Positions 1 through 6,324 of a DNA stretch of 14,230 bases are shown piece by piece. The DNA is from Dehalococcoidia bacterium (lineage in GTDB: Bacteria; Chloroflexota; Dehalococcoidia; Dehalococcoidales; DAOWJH01). The notes under the pieces are model-generated. The model did no database searches, was not told the DNA's origin, and worked only from the letters and a program-made list of their open reading frames with translations. The stretch spans positions 1 to 14,230 of the forward strand of contig DAOWJH010000067.1 of assembly GCA_030640495.1 (NCBI GenBank), given 5' to 3'. Within the stretch, counting starts at the first letter, position 1, and each line of letters begins with the position of its first letter. The translations under genes were made by a program, and so were the position numbers.

Positions 1-146
1 AGGGTATTCACTTCAAGCAACTGATAAAGCAGGGGCTGCTCACCCCAAGCTGCGGGCTAGGCTCTATAGCCACTGAGGAGGCATCAGCCCAAGCTCTGGA
101 GCTGCTGGCTGAGCTGTCGGTAAAGATAAGAAAGCGCTATCACTAG
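1..146 (+). CDS. Cobalamin-independent methionine synthase-like protein, C-terminal fragment (5' end outside window)
   Basis: Only the last 47 codons are inside the window; the frame is open from base 3 to a TAG at 144-146. The peptide reads GIHFKQLIKQGLLTPSCGLG, then a helix rich in Ala, Leu and Glu and a basic tail. A hydrophobic turn ending in a P-x-CGLG motif followed by a terminal EEA...ALELLAELS-type helix is what I know from the C-terminal end of MetE/URO-D fold methyltransferases, where the Cys is a zinc ligand. If so, the enzyme moves a methyl group to homocysteine, which fits ahcY and metK further along. Alternatives are another URO-D family corrinoid or thiol methyltransferase. The assignment rests on a short stretch. 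Confidence 0.6.
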   Translation, partial: GIHFKQLIKQGLLTPSCGLGSIATEEASAQALELLAELSVKIRKRYH

Positions 147-234
147 ACATAACTAGAGAAACAAATCAAAGCTAATCAGATAGGAATTGTTTCCCTATTT
201 TTTTAATGAAAATATGCAATGGAGTTTGAATCAA

Positions 235-453
235 ATGGAATGCCAGATTGAAATTACTAAAGCTAAGTGCCCCTGCACCTATGAGCCCTGTCCCAGAAAG
301 GGCAAGTGCTGTGAATGCATTGCTTACCACCTGGAGTTTGACGAGCTTCCTGCCTGTGTATTTCCCCTGGAGGTAGAGAAAACCTACGACCGGTCTATAG
401 CCAAGTTCGTGGAGGTCTTTGCTTATAAAGCCAGAGGTGGCAGGAAAAGCTAA
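235..453 (+). CDS. Small Cys-rich protein, DUF6485-like
   Basis: A 72-residue protein with eight cysteines in its first 41 residues (C3, C12, C14, C19, C25, C26, C28, C41). The core CPCTYEPCPRKGKCCEC is followed by a conserved-looking ELPACVFP. This matches my memory of the small DUF6485 family of anaerobic bacteria, whose function is unknown. The cysteine spacing suggests a zinc or iron-sulfur site, which is inference. The frame is open back to a TTG at 187 and an ATG at 214. I chose the ATG at 235 because GGAG lies 10 bases upstream (221-224) and the family typically begins close to its first Cys (MEC...). It follows the MetE-like gene by 88 bases and may share its transcript. Confidence 0.72.
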   Translation: MECQIEITKAKCPCTYEPCPRKGKCCECIAYHLEFDELPACVFPLEVEKTYDRSIAKFVEVFAYKARGGRKS

Positions 454-476
454 ATTAGGTTATATTATCTAAAAGA

Positions 477-569
477 ATGAACAAACGGAAAAGGGTAGCC
501 GCCCTTAAGCATCGGCATAAGAAAAAGAAGCTAGAGGCGAGGAGAGCTCAGGCAAAAACTCCGGCGTAA
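477..569 (+). CDS. Very short, highly basic peptide (30 aa)
   Basis: A 30-codon frame from ATG 477 to TAA 567-569. It encodes 8 Lys, 5 Arg and 2 His with only one Glu, beginning MNKRKRVAALKHRHKKKK. I recall similar short Lys/Arg-rich reading frames in Dehalococcoidia genomes, annotated as hypothetical. The composition resembles small ribosome- or RNA-binding peptides, but no function can be assigned. It sits in the gap between the Cys-rich gene and the NTPase gene. There is no clear Shine-Dalgarno, only AAAAGA directly upstream, so translation is uncertain. It could also be a chance frame. Confidence 0.45.
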   Translation: MNKRKRVAALKHRHKKKKLEARRAQAKTPA

Positions 570-595
570 CAAATAGCCTATAGCCGTAAGAGCCT

Positions 596-1120
596 ATGAA
601 GCAAGCTTATCTGCTCACCGGCAGACCGGGAACAGGGAAGACCAGCCTTATCAAACAAGCAATAGCCGGGATGGGAAGCAAAGCTGGCGGCTTTTATACC
701 GAGGAAATACGAAGCAGAGGAGTGAGGCTGGGCTTCAAGCTGATTACTCTAGACGGTCAAAGTGCCATACTAGCTCATATAGATATTCATAGCCCATACC
801 GAATAAGTAAGTACGGGGTTGATATTGATAGCCTAGACAGGGTAGGTGTTTCTGCCCTAAATCAAGCGGCTAAGGAGTGCAATTTAGTAGTCGTTGACGA
901 AATCGGGAAGATGGAGCTGTTTTCGGCTAATTTCAGGGAAGCAGTTTTACGGATAATTGATAGCGGGAAGAGGGTTCTAGGAACCATCATGCTCAACTCC
1001 AACCCGTGGGCAGACACAATTAAACTCAAACCTCAGGTTAAGGTGGTAGCCATAACCCAAGCTAATTATCACCAGGTATTGAAAGATTTACTAGAGTGGT
1101 TAGAAGTTGACCAAAGCTAA
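596..1120 (+). CDS. THEP1-family nucleoside-triphosphatase
   Basis: A 174-residue P-loop protein of the NTPase_1/THEP1 family (COG1618), the usual length for this family. The Walker A motif GRPGTGKT is at residues 9-16. GGFYTEEI at about 31-38 is a family signature, and the Walker B region LVVVDEIG is at 97-104 with D101 and E102, followed by KMELF. Characterised members hydrolyse NTPs or dNTPs slowly and have a cytosolic RecA/AAA-like fold; the physiological substrate is unknown. The ATG at 596 is the first start and leaves only a few residues before the first beta strand, as expected. The ribosome binding site is weak (TAAGAG). The PlsY-like gene starts 24 bases after the stop, so the two are probably co-transcribed. 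Confidence 0.9.
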   Translation: MKQAYLLTGRPGTGKTSLIKQAIAGMGSKAGGFYTEEIRSRGVRLGFKLITLDGQSAILAHIDIHSPYRISKYGVDIDSLDRVGVSALNQAAKECNLVVVDEIGKMELFSANFREAVLRIIDSGKRVLGTIMLNSNPWADTIKLKPQVKVVAITQANYHQVLKDLLEWLEVDQS

Positions 1121-1143
1121 AACTGGAGGTTTTAATTACACCA

Positions 1144-1839
1144 ATGAGCCTTATCGAAAGTAACGTCTGGTTAATCCTGATAGCAGCTATTTCCTATCTT
1201 CTAGGTTCCCTCCCCACCGCCCATTTGGTAACCAAAGGAATAATAGGCAAAGACGTCTGGCTGGCTGGCTCAGGGAACATAGGAGCAATGAACTCCTACC
1301 GCCTAATCCGGAAAGAGAAATCAACCAAAATGGGCATAGCTGGATTTGCCCTAGCACTAGTCGGCGATATGGGTAAAGGGGTGCTAGCCATCTTTATAGC
1401 TAAATGGCTGGGCTTCCTCGGCTATGACCCGCTGCTAGCATTAATAATCGGCAGTTTTTTTGTAGTCCTGGGGCACAATTACTCTTTCTTCTTTAAATTC
1501 AAAAAGGGGGGGAGGGGAATGGCTGCTGTAGGCGGAGTAGTGCTAGCCTTGAATCCGCTGGCGCTACTAATCGGGCTTGGGACTCTCCTGCTTTCAATTT
1601 TTCTGATTCAATACCTACTGATAGCCAGAATACACTGGGGCAAGCTCTCTGATATGTTCTCAGCAGCTAGCTCTCAAATAGTGGGGAGAGTAGGAGGACT
1701 GGTTATTGCTCTGGTTCCCCTCTATTTCTTCGGTCCTGAGGTATTCCTCCCGACTCTGGCAGCAGACATTCTAGTATTAATCAAACATATTGAAAGAGTT
1801 AAAGTTTATATTAAAGGGCTAGCCAATCGTCAAAAGTAG
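1144..1839 (+). CDS. plsY: PlsY-like glycerol-3-phosphate acyltransferase, divergent
   Basis: A 231-residue multi-pass membrane protein with hydrophobic segments at about 8-28, 65-88, 96-117, 128-160 and 180-215. Known PlsY enzymes transfer acyl groups from acyl-phosphate to glycerol 3-phosphate, the first step of phospholipid synthesis, at the inner membrane. Motif 1 is well kept (GSGNIGAMN, residues 42-50). Motif 2, usually GHxxPxxxxFKGGKG, reads GHNYSFFFKFKKGGRG at 110-125: Pro is Ser, GGKG is GGRG and there is one extra Lys. I cannot see the third motif clearly. The protein is also about 20-40 residues longer than usual. It may be a paralogue with a changed substrate rather than the main PlsY. 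GGAGG lies 14 bases before the ATG. A run of seven Gs (1506-1512) falls inside motif 2. Confidence 0.75.
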   Translation: MSLIESNVWLILIAAISYLLGSLPTAHLVTKGIIGKDVWLAGSGNIGAMNSYRLIRKEKSTKMGIAGFALALVGDMGKGVLAIFIAKWLGFLGYDPLLALIIGSFFVVLGHNYSFFFKFKKGGRGMAAVGGVVLALNPLALLIGLGTLLLSIFLIQYLLIARIHWGKLSDMFSAASSQIVGRVGGLVIALVPLYFFGPEVFLPTLAADILVLIKHIERVKVYIKGLANRQK

Positions 1840-1856
1840 GGCTCAAAGAGAAGAAG

Positions 1857-2858
1857 ATGCCACAACTACCAGAAATGGTTCAAGCACTGCTAGACCCAAA
1901 AGCCTATCCTGAGGCACTACGAAGAATAGAGTTAATACAAACCCAGATGTCCTTTGTCTTCCTGACTGATAACTTTGTATATAAGGTGAAGAAGTCGGTA
2001 AATCTGGGCTACCTTGACTATACCACCTTAGACAAGCGCCACTTCTATTGTCAGCGTGAGGTTGAGCTTAACCGACGGCTTTGCCCTGAGGTCTATATGG
2101 GGGTAGTACCAGTAACTCAAGACAAGGGTGATATTTCCATAGAAGGTCAAGGGGAGGTTATAGAGTACGCAGTAAAAATGCGCCGCCTTCCTCAGAAAGC
2201 CATGATGAATGTGTTGCTGACCAATAACCAATTGACGCCAGAAATGGTAAGCAGGATGGCACAAAGGCTGGTGGAATTCCACCAAAAGGCAGAGACCAAC
2301 GCTGATATCAGCGCCTATGGTAACCTTGATGCTATAACCAAGAATACTGAGGAGAACTTCACCCAGACAGAAAAATACATCGGCAACACTATTTCCCGAG
2401 AGAAGTTTCAGCATATCAAGGATTATACTGATAGCTTTATTATTCAAAAGGCTACATTATTTGGTAAGCGATTAACTCAGGGCAGGATAAGAGATTGCCA
2501 TGGAGACCTTCATGCCGCCCACATTTGCTTTTCTAATGGCATCTGCATCTATGATTGTATAGAATTTAACGATAGATTTAGATACTGCGATGTAGCCTCA
2601 GAGGTTGCCTTTCTGGCTATGGATTTAGACCACTATGGGCGGTCTGACCTATGCCACATTTTGGTTAATAGCTATGTAGCTCAGAGCGGTGATAAGGAGC
2701 TGTTGGAGCTACTTAATTTCTATAAGTGCTACCGGGCTTATGTACGGGGGAAGGTAGAAAGCTTCAAGCTTGATGACCCCTATATCTCTGAAGAGGAGAA
2801 GGCGAGGGTTCTGGCTGTTGCCAGGAATTATTTCGAGCTTGCTGAATCGTATGTATGA
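1857..2858 (+). CDS. Aminoglycoside phosphotransferase-like kinase (COG2187 domain, stand-alone)
   Basis: A 333-residue protein matching the N-terminal half of the bifunctional family annotated as aminoglycoside phosphotransferase/ATP-binding protein (COG2187 plus COG0645). A probable ATP-binding lysine lies in VYKVKKSV (41-48). The catalytic loop is HGDLHAAH (215-222) with D217, and the metal-binding Asp region is DCIEFND (233-239), followed by the family-typical FRYCDVASEVAFLAMDLD. Aminoglycoside kinases have Asn where residue 222 is His; I believe His is common in this family, but did not check. The substrate is unknown and an antibiotic-resistance role should not be assumed. The protein ends soon after the kinase domain, and the P-loop partner is a separate gene at 3542. 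The ATG at 1857 has only a weak GA-rich ribosome binding site and lies 17 bases after the previous stop. Confidence 0.82.
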   Translation: MPQLPEMVQALLDPKAYPEALRRIELIQTQMSFVFLTDNFVYKVKKSVNLGYLDYTTLDKRHFYCQREVELNRRLCPEVYMGVVPVTQDKGDISIEGQGEVIEYAVKMRRLPQKAMMNVLLTNNQLTPEMVSRMAQRLVEFHQKAETNADISAYGNLDAITKNTEENFTQTEKYIGNTISREKFQHIKDYTDSFIIQKATLFGKRLTQGRIRDCHGDLHAAHICFSNGICIYDCIEFNDRFRYCDVASEVAFLAMDLDHYGRSDLCHILVNSYVAQSGDKELLELLNFYKCYRAYVRGKVESFKLDDPYISEEEKARVLAVARNYFELAESYV

Positions 2859-2866
2859 TATATACA
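2839..2866 (+). promoter_or_regulatory. Possible sigma-70-type promoter before the methyltransferase gene
   Basis: TTGCTG (2839-2844) is separated by 16 bases from TATACA (2861-2866). It overlaps the stop of the upstream kinase gene and lies about 100 bases before the methyltransferase ATG. The region between is A+T-rich and contains a self-complementary TTGCGCAA (2921-2928). The match is by eye only. It would give the methyltransferase its own transcription start. Confidence 0.25.
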
Positions 2867-2965
2867 AAATAGAGTAAAATAAAGCCGATTAGGCGAACTC
2901 TGAGTTTGTCTATACGGATGTTGCGCAAAATCGCCTTTTAAAAAGAAAAATAGAAGGAAACTGCC

Positions 2966-3496
2966 ATGGATAAACCAATGTCCGATTTTCATTTCAAATT
3001 TATGTCTTTCGGCTACAAGTTTCGCGATTTCTTTCTGCCTCGCAAGAACGTCTTGAAAGAGGTAGGGATAAAACCAGGGTTTCATGTACTTGATTATGGC
3101 TGTGGTCCTGGGGGTTATATAATCGCTGCTGCGCAATTGGCGGGAAAATCGGGGAAGGTTTACGCCTTGGATATCCATCCACTTACAATTAAGGGGGTTC
3201 AGAATATCGTTTCAAAAAAGAAACTGACGAATGTGGAAACTATTTGTTCCGATTGTAAAACTGGATTGCCAGATAATAGCGTAGATGTAGTTGTATTATA
3301 CGATACCCTTCACGACTTGGGTGACCCGAATGGAGTACTAGGAGAGTTACATCGAGTATTAAAACCAAGTGGGATTCTATCCTTCAGTGACCATCATATG
3401 AAAGAAAATGAAATAGTGTCTAAGGTAACAAATAGAGGATTGTTTAGGCTATCGAAAAAGGGCGAAAGAACATATAGCTTCTCAAAAGAGGGATAG
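2966..3496 (+). CDS. Class I SAM-dependent methyltransferase (small, unknown substrate)
   Basis: A 176-residue Methyltransf_11/25-type protein. SAM motif I is VLDYGCGPGG (41-50), an acidic residue D69 follows the second strand (VYALDI, 65-70), motif IV is around VVVLYDTLHDL (108-118), and the post-motif strand is VLKPSGILSF (131-140). The Rossmann core is complete, but little remains for a substrate-recognition domain, so the substrate cannot be predicted. The start at ATG 2966 is supported by GAAGGA (2953-2958), 7 bases upstream. The gene sits between two genes whose products are normally fused, and is set off by a 107-base leader and a 45-base downstream gap. It looks more A+T-rich than its neighbours, consistent with later insertion (inference). 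Confidence 0.88.
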   Translation: MDKPMSDFHFKFMSFGYKFRDFFLPRKNVLKEVGIKPGFHVLDYGCGPGGYIIAAAQLAGKSGKVYALDIHPLTIKGVQNIVSKKKLTNVETICSDCKTGLPDNSVDVVVLYDTLHDLGDPNGVLGELHRVLKPSGILSFSDHHMKENEIVSKVTNRGLFRLSKKGERTYSFSKEG

Positions 3497-3541
3497 TAAT
3501 GGGCACTTCGCAAACACGTAACACATAAAGGAAGCGATAAA

Positions 3542-4144
3542 TTGAAAGAACCGTTTGCCAAATTTATAGAAACCGAGTTGGGGGGTGGTTTTTTGCTTAT
3601 TGCCTGTGGCCTTCCCGGTACCTATAAAACTGAGACGACTGAGGAAGTAGCTAAGATTAAGGGCTATCCTATCCTTCGGAGCGACTTGATTAGACTGGAG
3701 GTGTTGAAAAATGAGGATATTTTTGATGAGAAGGTCGCCTCAGATATGGATAAACGAACCATGGTTTATGACGAGATGTTCCGACAGGCAGATGAAAGTC
3801 TAAACAAAGGCGATGGGGTAATACTTGATGCCACCTTCATCACCCAATCACTACGGAGGCAAGCTGCAGCCATAGCCGCTAAACACAGCAAGACATTCGT
3901 CATCCTGCAGACAGACTGCCCACAGGAGGTAGCCATTAAGCGGATACTACAACGAACTAAAGAGGATTATGTATCAAACGCCCTAACTGAACAAGCCTAT
4001 CTTAATAACAAGAAGAGGTTTGAGGAAGTAGATTTGAATGACCTGAAGGACTTGTATCCGAGCCTTAGTGTTTTTCACTTGATAGTTGACACCCGGTATG
4101 ACCCTCCTGAAGATTGGTATATTACTGGCGTGGAAAAGAAATAA
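3542..4144 (+). CDS. P-loop kinase (COG0645-like), second half of a normally fused kinase pair
   Basis: A 200-residue P-loop kinase resembling the C-terminal domain of the bifunctional COG2187-COG0645 proteins. The nucleotide-binding loop is GLPGTYKT (23-30), where a Walker A would read GLPGTGKT or similar; Tyr replaces the Gly before the Lys. RSD at 46-48 and GVILDATF at 92-99 (Walker B-like, D96) are typical of zeta-toxin/gluconate-kinase-like kinases, and R135/R138 lie in a lid-like region. The substrate is unknown. The start is the TTG at 3542, supported by AAAGGAAG (3527-3534) 7 bases upstream. It ends 1 base before the GTG of the PHP gene, so the two are almost certainly co-translated. 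Confidence 0.78.
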   Translation: MKEPFAKFIETELGGGFLLIACGLPGTYKTETTEEVAKIKGYPILRSDLIRLEVLKNEDIFDEKVASDMDKRTMVYDEMFRQADESLNKGDGVILDATFITQSLRRQAAAIAAKHSKTFVILQTDCPQEVAIKRILQRTKEDYVSNALTEQAYLNNKKRFEEVDLNDLKDLYPSLSVFHLIVDTRYDPPEDWYITGVEKK

Positions 4145-4145
4145 A

Positions 4146-5006
4146 GTGAAGATAGATTTACACATCCATACCAAGACCTGTTCCGATGGTAACCTCTCTA
4201 TTGAAGAGGTTTTTAAGGAGGCGAAAAGGAGAAATATCAACTTTATGTCAATAACTGACCACGATTCTATAGACTGTCAGGAAAGAGCCATCGCTCTGGC
4301 TAGAGAGTATGACATAGCCTATATTACCGGGGTAGAATTAAATGTGACTTTCCAGTATCCTGATAGCAAGTCCATTTCTCTGGATTTTTTAGCTTACCAG
4401 TATGATATCGGCAATCAAGAGCTAAAGAATAAACTCCAAATGATAAAAGAGCATAGAGAAGCCAGAGCACTTCAAATCTTAGAGAAACTTAATGTTGAGT
4501 TTGATAAAGAAAATATTGAAAGATTCACCGAGAAAGACATCAGGAATATACAGGCTCGTGTTGATGGTGTATTTGGTCGACCCCATATAGCCAACTACCT
4601 GATAGAAAAGGGGATTGTCAGGGATAAGCAAGAGGCATTTGATAAATATCTGGTCAAGTGCGATGCCCCTAAATATCCCCTCTCACTTGCTGAGGCATCA
4701 AAGCTGGTAAGAAATGCCGGCGGCATACTCATACTGGCGCACCCTAATGACCCTAATGGGACATCTCTAGTAAGCATAACCCGTGACCTGAACGAACAGA
4801 CGAGGATTATTGAAGAATATATGTTAGAATACATTGATGGCGTTGAGTGCTGGCACTCAAGAAATGATGTGAAGACTATGGCTCACTATGTCAAGTTCGC
4901 CAGGAAACATAGCCTGCTCATGAGCGGGGGCAGTGACTGCCATCAAAAGCCGACAGTTATGGGCATGGTGGATATACCTGATTATGTTGCTGAACAGTTC
5001 AGGTAA
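4146..5006 (+). CDS. PHP-domain phosphoesterase, RNase AM/YciV-like
   Basis: A 286-residue polymerase-and-histidinol-phosphatase family metalloenzyme. Metal ligands visible are H6 and H8 (DLHIHT), D14 (CSDG), H39 (ITDHDS), E64 (GVEL), H147 (GRPH), a His in ILAHPND and the C-terminal SGGSDCH. The internal RPHIANYLIEKG segment resembles the insertion of YciV/RNase AM-type enzymes, which remove phosphate from 3',5'-nucleoside bisphosphates such as pAp and trim RNA 5' ends. That specificity is inferred from family likeness. The frame is open upstream to 4086, inside the previous gene. I chose the GTG at 4146 because the protein then begins directly at the first beta strand, MKIDLHIHT. It lies upstream of ahcY and metK. 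Confidence 0.85.
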   Translation: MKIDLHIHTKTCSDGNLSIEEVFKEAKRRNINFMSITDHDSIDCQERAIALAREYDIAYITGVELNVTFQYPDSKSISLDFLAYQYDIGNQELKNKLQMIKEHREARALQILEKLNVEFDKENIERFTEKDIRNIQARVDGVFGRPHIANYLIEKGIVRDKQEAFDKYLVKCDAPKYPLSLAEASKLVRNAGGILILAHPNDPNGTSLVSITRDLNEQTRIIEEYMLEYIDGVECWHSRNDVKTMAHYVKFARKHSLLMSGGSDCHQKPTVMGMVDIPDYVAEQFR

Positions 5007-5048
5007 TAGAAGAGGGATTTCAGATTAAAATTAACTAAGGGGTAGTTT

Positions 5049-6314
5049 ATGACTTTAACTAAAAACTATGATATAAAAGACCAAACATTAGCTGAAGCCG
5101 GCAGGCAACGAATAGAGTGGGCTTACCGAGAGATGCCGGTAACCAAGCTAATCAGGGGGAGGTTCACCAAAGAGAAGCCATTGAAAGGTGTTCGGATTTC
5201 AGCCTGCCTCCATATTACTACTGAAACGGCAAACCTGGCTCTAACCCTGAAGGAGGGCGGAGCCAACATGGTTCTATGTGCCTCTAACCCGCTCAGCACT
5301 CAGGATGATGCCGCCGCTGCCTTGGTAGAATATGGAATCCCTACCAATGCCATCAAGGGAGAAGATGAGGAAACATATTATAAGCATATCAATACCGCTT
5401 TAGACCATAAACCACAGCTAACTATTGATGATGGTGCTGACCTAGTTACTACCCTTCATACCAAGCGAAGTGATTTAATCAGGAATGTCATCGGTGGCAC
5501 TGAGGAAACCACTACCGGCGTCATCCGACTACGCAGCCTAGAGAAAGCAGGAAAGCTAAAGTATCCTATAATTGCGGTGAATGATGCCCAGACCAAGTAT
5601 CTTTTTGATAATCGTTATGGCACCGGGCAGAGCACCATTGATGGTATTACCCGTGCTACCAATATCCTGTGGGCAGGTAAAAAGGTAGTGATTTGTGGCT
5701 ATGGCTGGTGTGGGCACGGCATCGCTTTAAGAGCCAAAGGGCTAGGCTCTCAGGTGATTGTAACCGAGATAGAACCAGTCCGCGCCCTAGAGGCGATTAT
5801 GGATGGCTACCAGGTTATGCCATTGATAGAAGCTGCCAAAGTGGGCGACATCTTCATTACTATCGCCGGTAATAAAAATGTTTTAGATAAAGCCCACTTC
5901 CAAGTAATGAAAGATGGGGCTATTCTAGCCAATAGCGGGCATTTTAATGTAGAAATAAATATTCCAGCTCTGGAAAGTCTGTCTCACCGTAAGCGACGCA
6001 TACGACCCTTCGTTGACGAGTATACTCTGAGTAATGGTCGTCACCTTTACCTGCTGGGGGAGGGAAGATTGGTTAATCTAGCTGCCGCTGAAGGGCATCC
6101 GGCCAGCGTCATGGATATGAGCTTTGCCAACCAAGCCCTGTGTCTGGAGTATATGGTGAAAAATAGGAACCAACTTGAGGTTAAGGTTTACCCGGTTCCC
6201 AAAGAAATTGATAAACAAGTAGCTCGATTAAAGCTAAACTCCATGGGTATTGATATTGACAAGTTAACTCCAGAGCAAGAGAAATACCTGACTAGCTGGG
6301 AAGAAGGCACATAA
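5049..6314 (+). CDS. ahcY: Adenosylhomocysteinase (SAH hydrolase)
   Basis: A 421-residue NAD-dependent enzyme that reversibly splits S-adenosylhomocysteine into adenosine and homocysteine, relieving inhibition of methyltransferases. Visible family signatures are SACLHITTETANL (51-63), DDGADLVTTLH (128-138), GGTEETTTGV (149-158), the active-site segment NDAQTKYLFDNRYGTGQS (178-195) with K183 and D187, the NAD-binding loop GYGWCGHG (217-224), and VNLAAAEGHPASVMDMSFANQ near the C terminus. The length fits the shorter bacterial/archaeal form, which lacks the roughly 40-residue insertion of other types. AAGGGG at 5037-5042 precedes the ATG. metK starts 10 bases after the stop. Confidence 0.97.
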   Translation: MTLTKNYDIKDQTLAEAGRQRIEWAYREMPVTKLIRGRFTKEKPLKGVRISACLHITTETANLALTLKEGGANMVLCASNPLSTQDDAAAALVEYGIPTNAIKGEDEETYYKHINTALDHKPQLTIDDGADLVTTLHTKRSDLIRNVIGGTEETTTGVIRLRSLEKAGKLKYPIIAVNDAQTKYLFDNRYGTGQSTIDGITRATNILWAGKKVVICGYGWCGHGIALRAKGLGSQVIVTEIEPVRALEAIMDGYQVMPLIEAAKVGDIFITIAGNKNVLDKAHFQVMKDGAILANSGHFNVEINIPALESLSHRKRRIRPFVDEYTLSNGRHLYLLGEGRLVNLAAAEGHPASVMDMSFANQALCLEYMVKNRNQLEVKVYPVPKEIDKQVARLKLNSMGIDIDKLTPEQEKYLTSWEEGT

Positions 6315-6324
6315 GGGAGGAAAA

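Noticed and set aside
187..234. Longer N terminus of the Cys-rich protein from TTG 187 or ATG 214
   Set aside because: Neither start has a well-spaced ribosome binding site, and the extra residues lie in a T-rich stretch unlike the family N terminus; GGAG at 221-224 fits ATG 235.
2028..2447. Minus-strand open frames inside the kinase and other long genes (for example 2028-2447, 7360-7710, 8360-8683)
   Set aside because: They lie antisense to well-supported genes, match no family I recognise and have no plausible ribosome binding context; they are shadows of the coding strand.
1857..2858. Aminoglycoside resistance gene
   Set aside because: The APH-like motifs belong to the COG2187 branch, which is widespread in genomes without a known resistance role; calling it resistance would be over-annotation.
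4086..4145. Earlier start of the PHP gene inside the P-loop kinase gene
   Set aside because: It would add 20 residues before the first PHP strand and overlap the upstream gene by 59 bases; GTG 4146 gives the standard family start.
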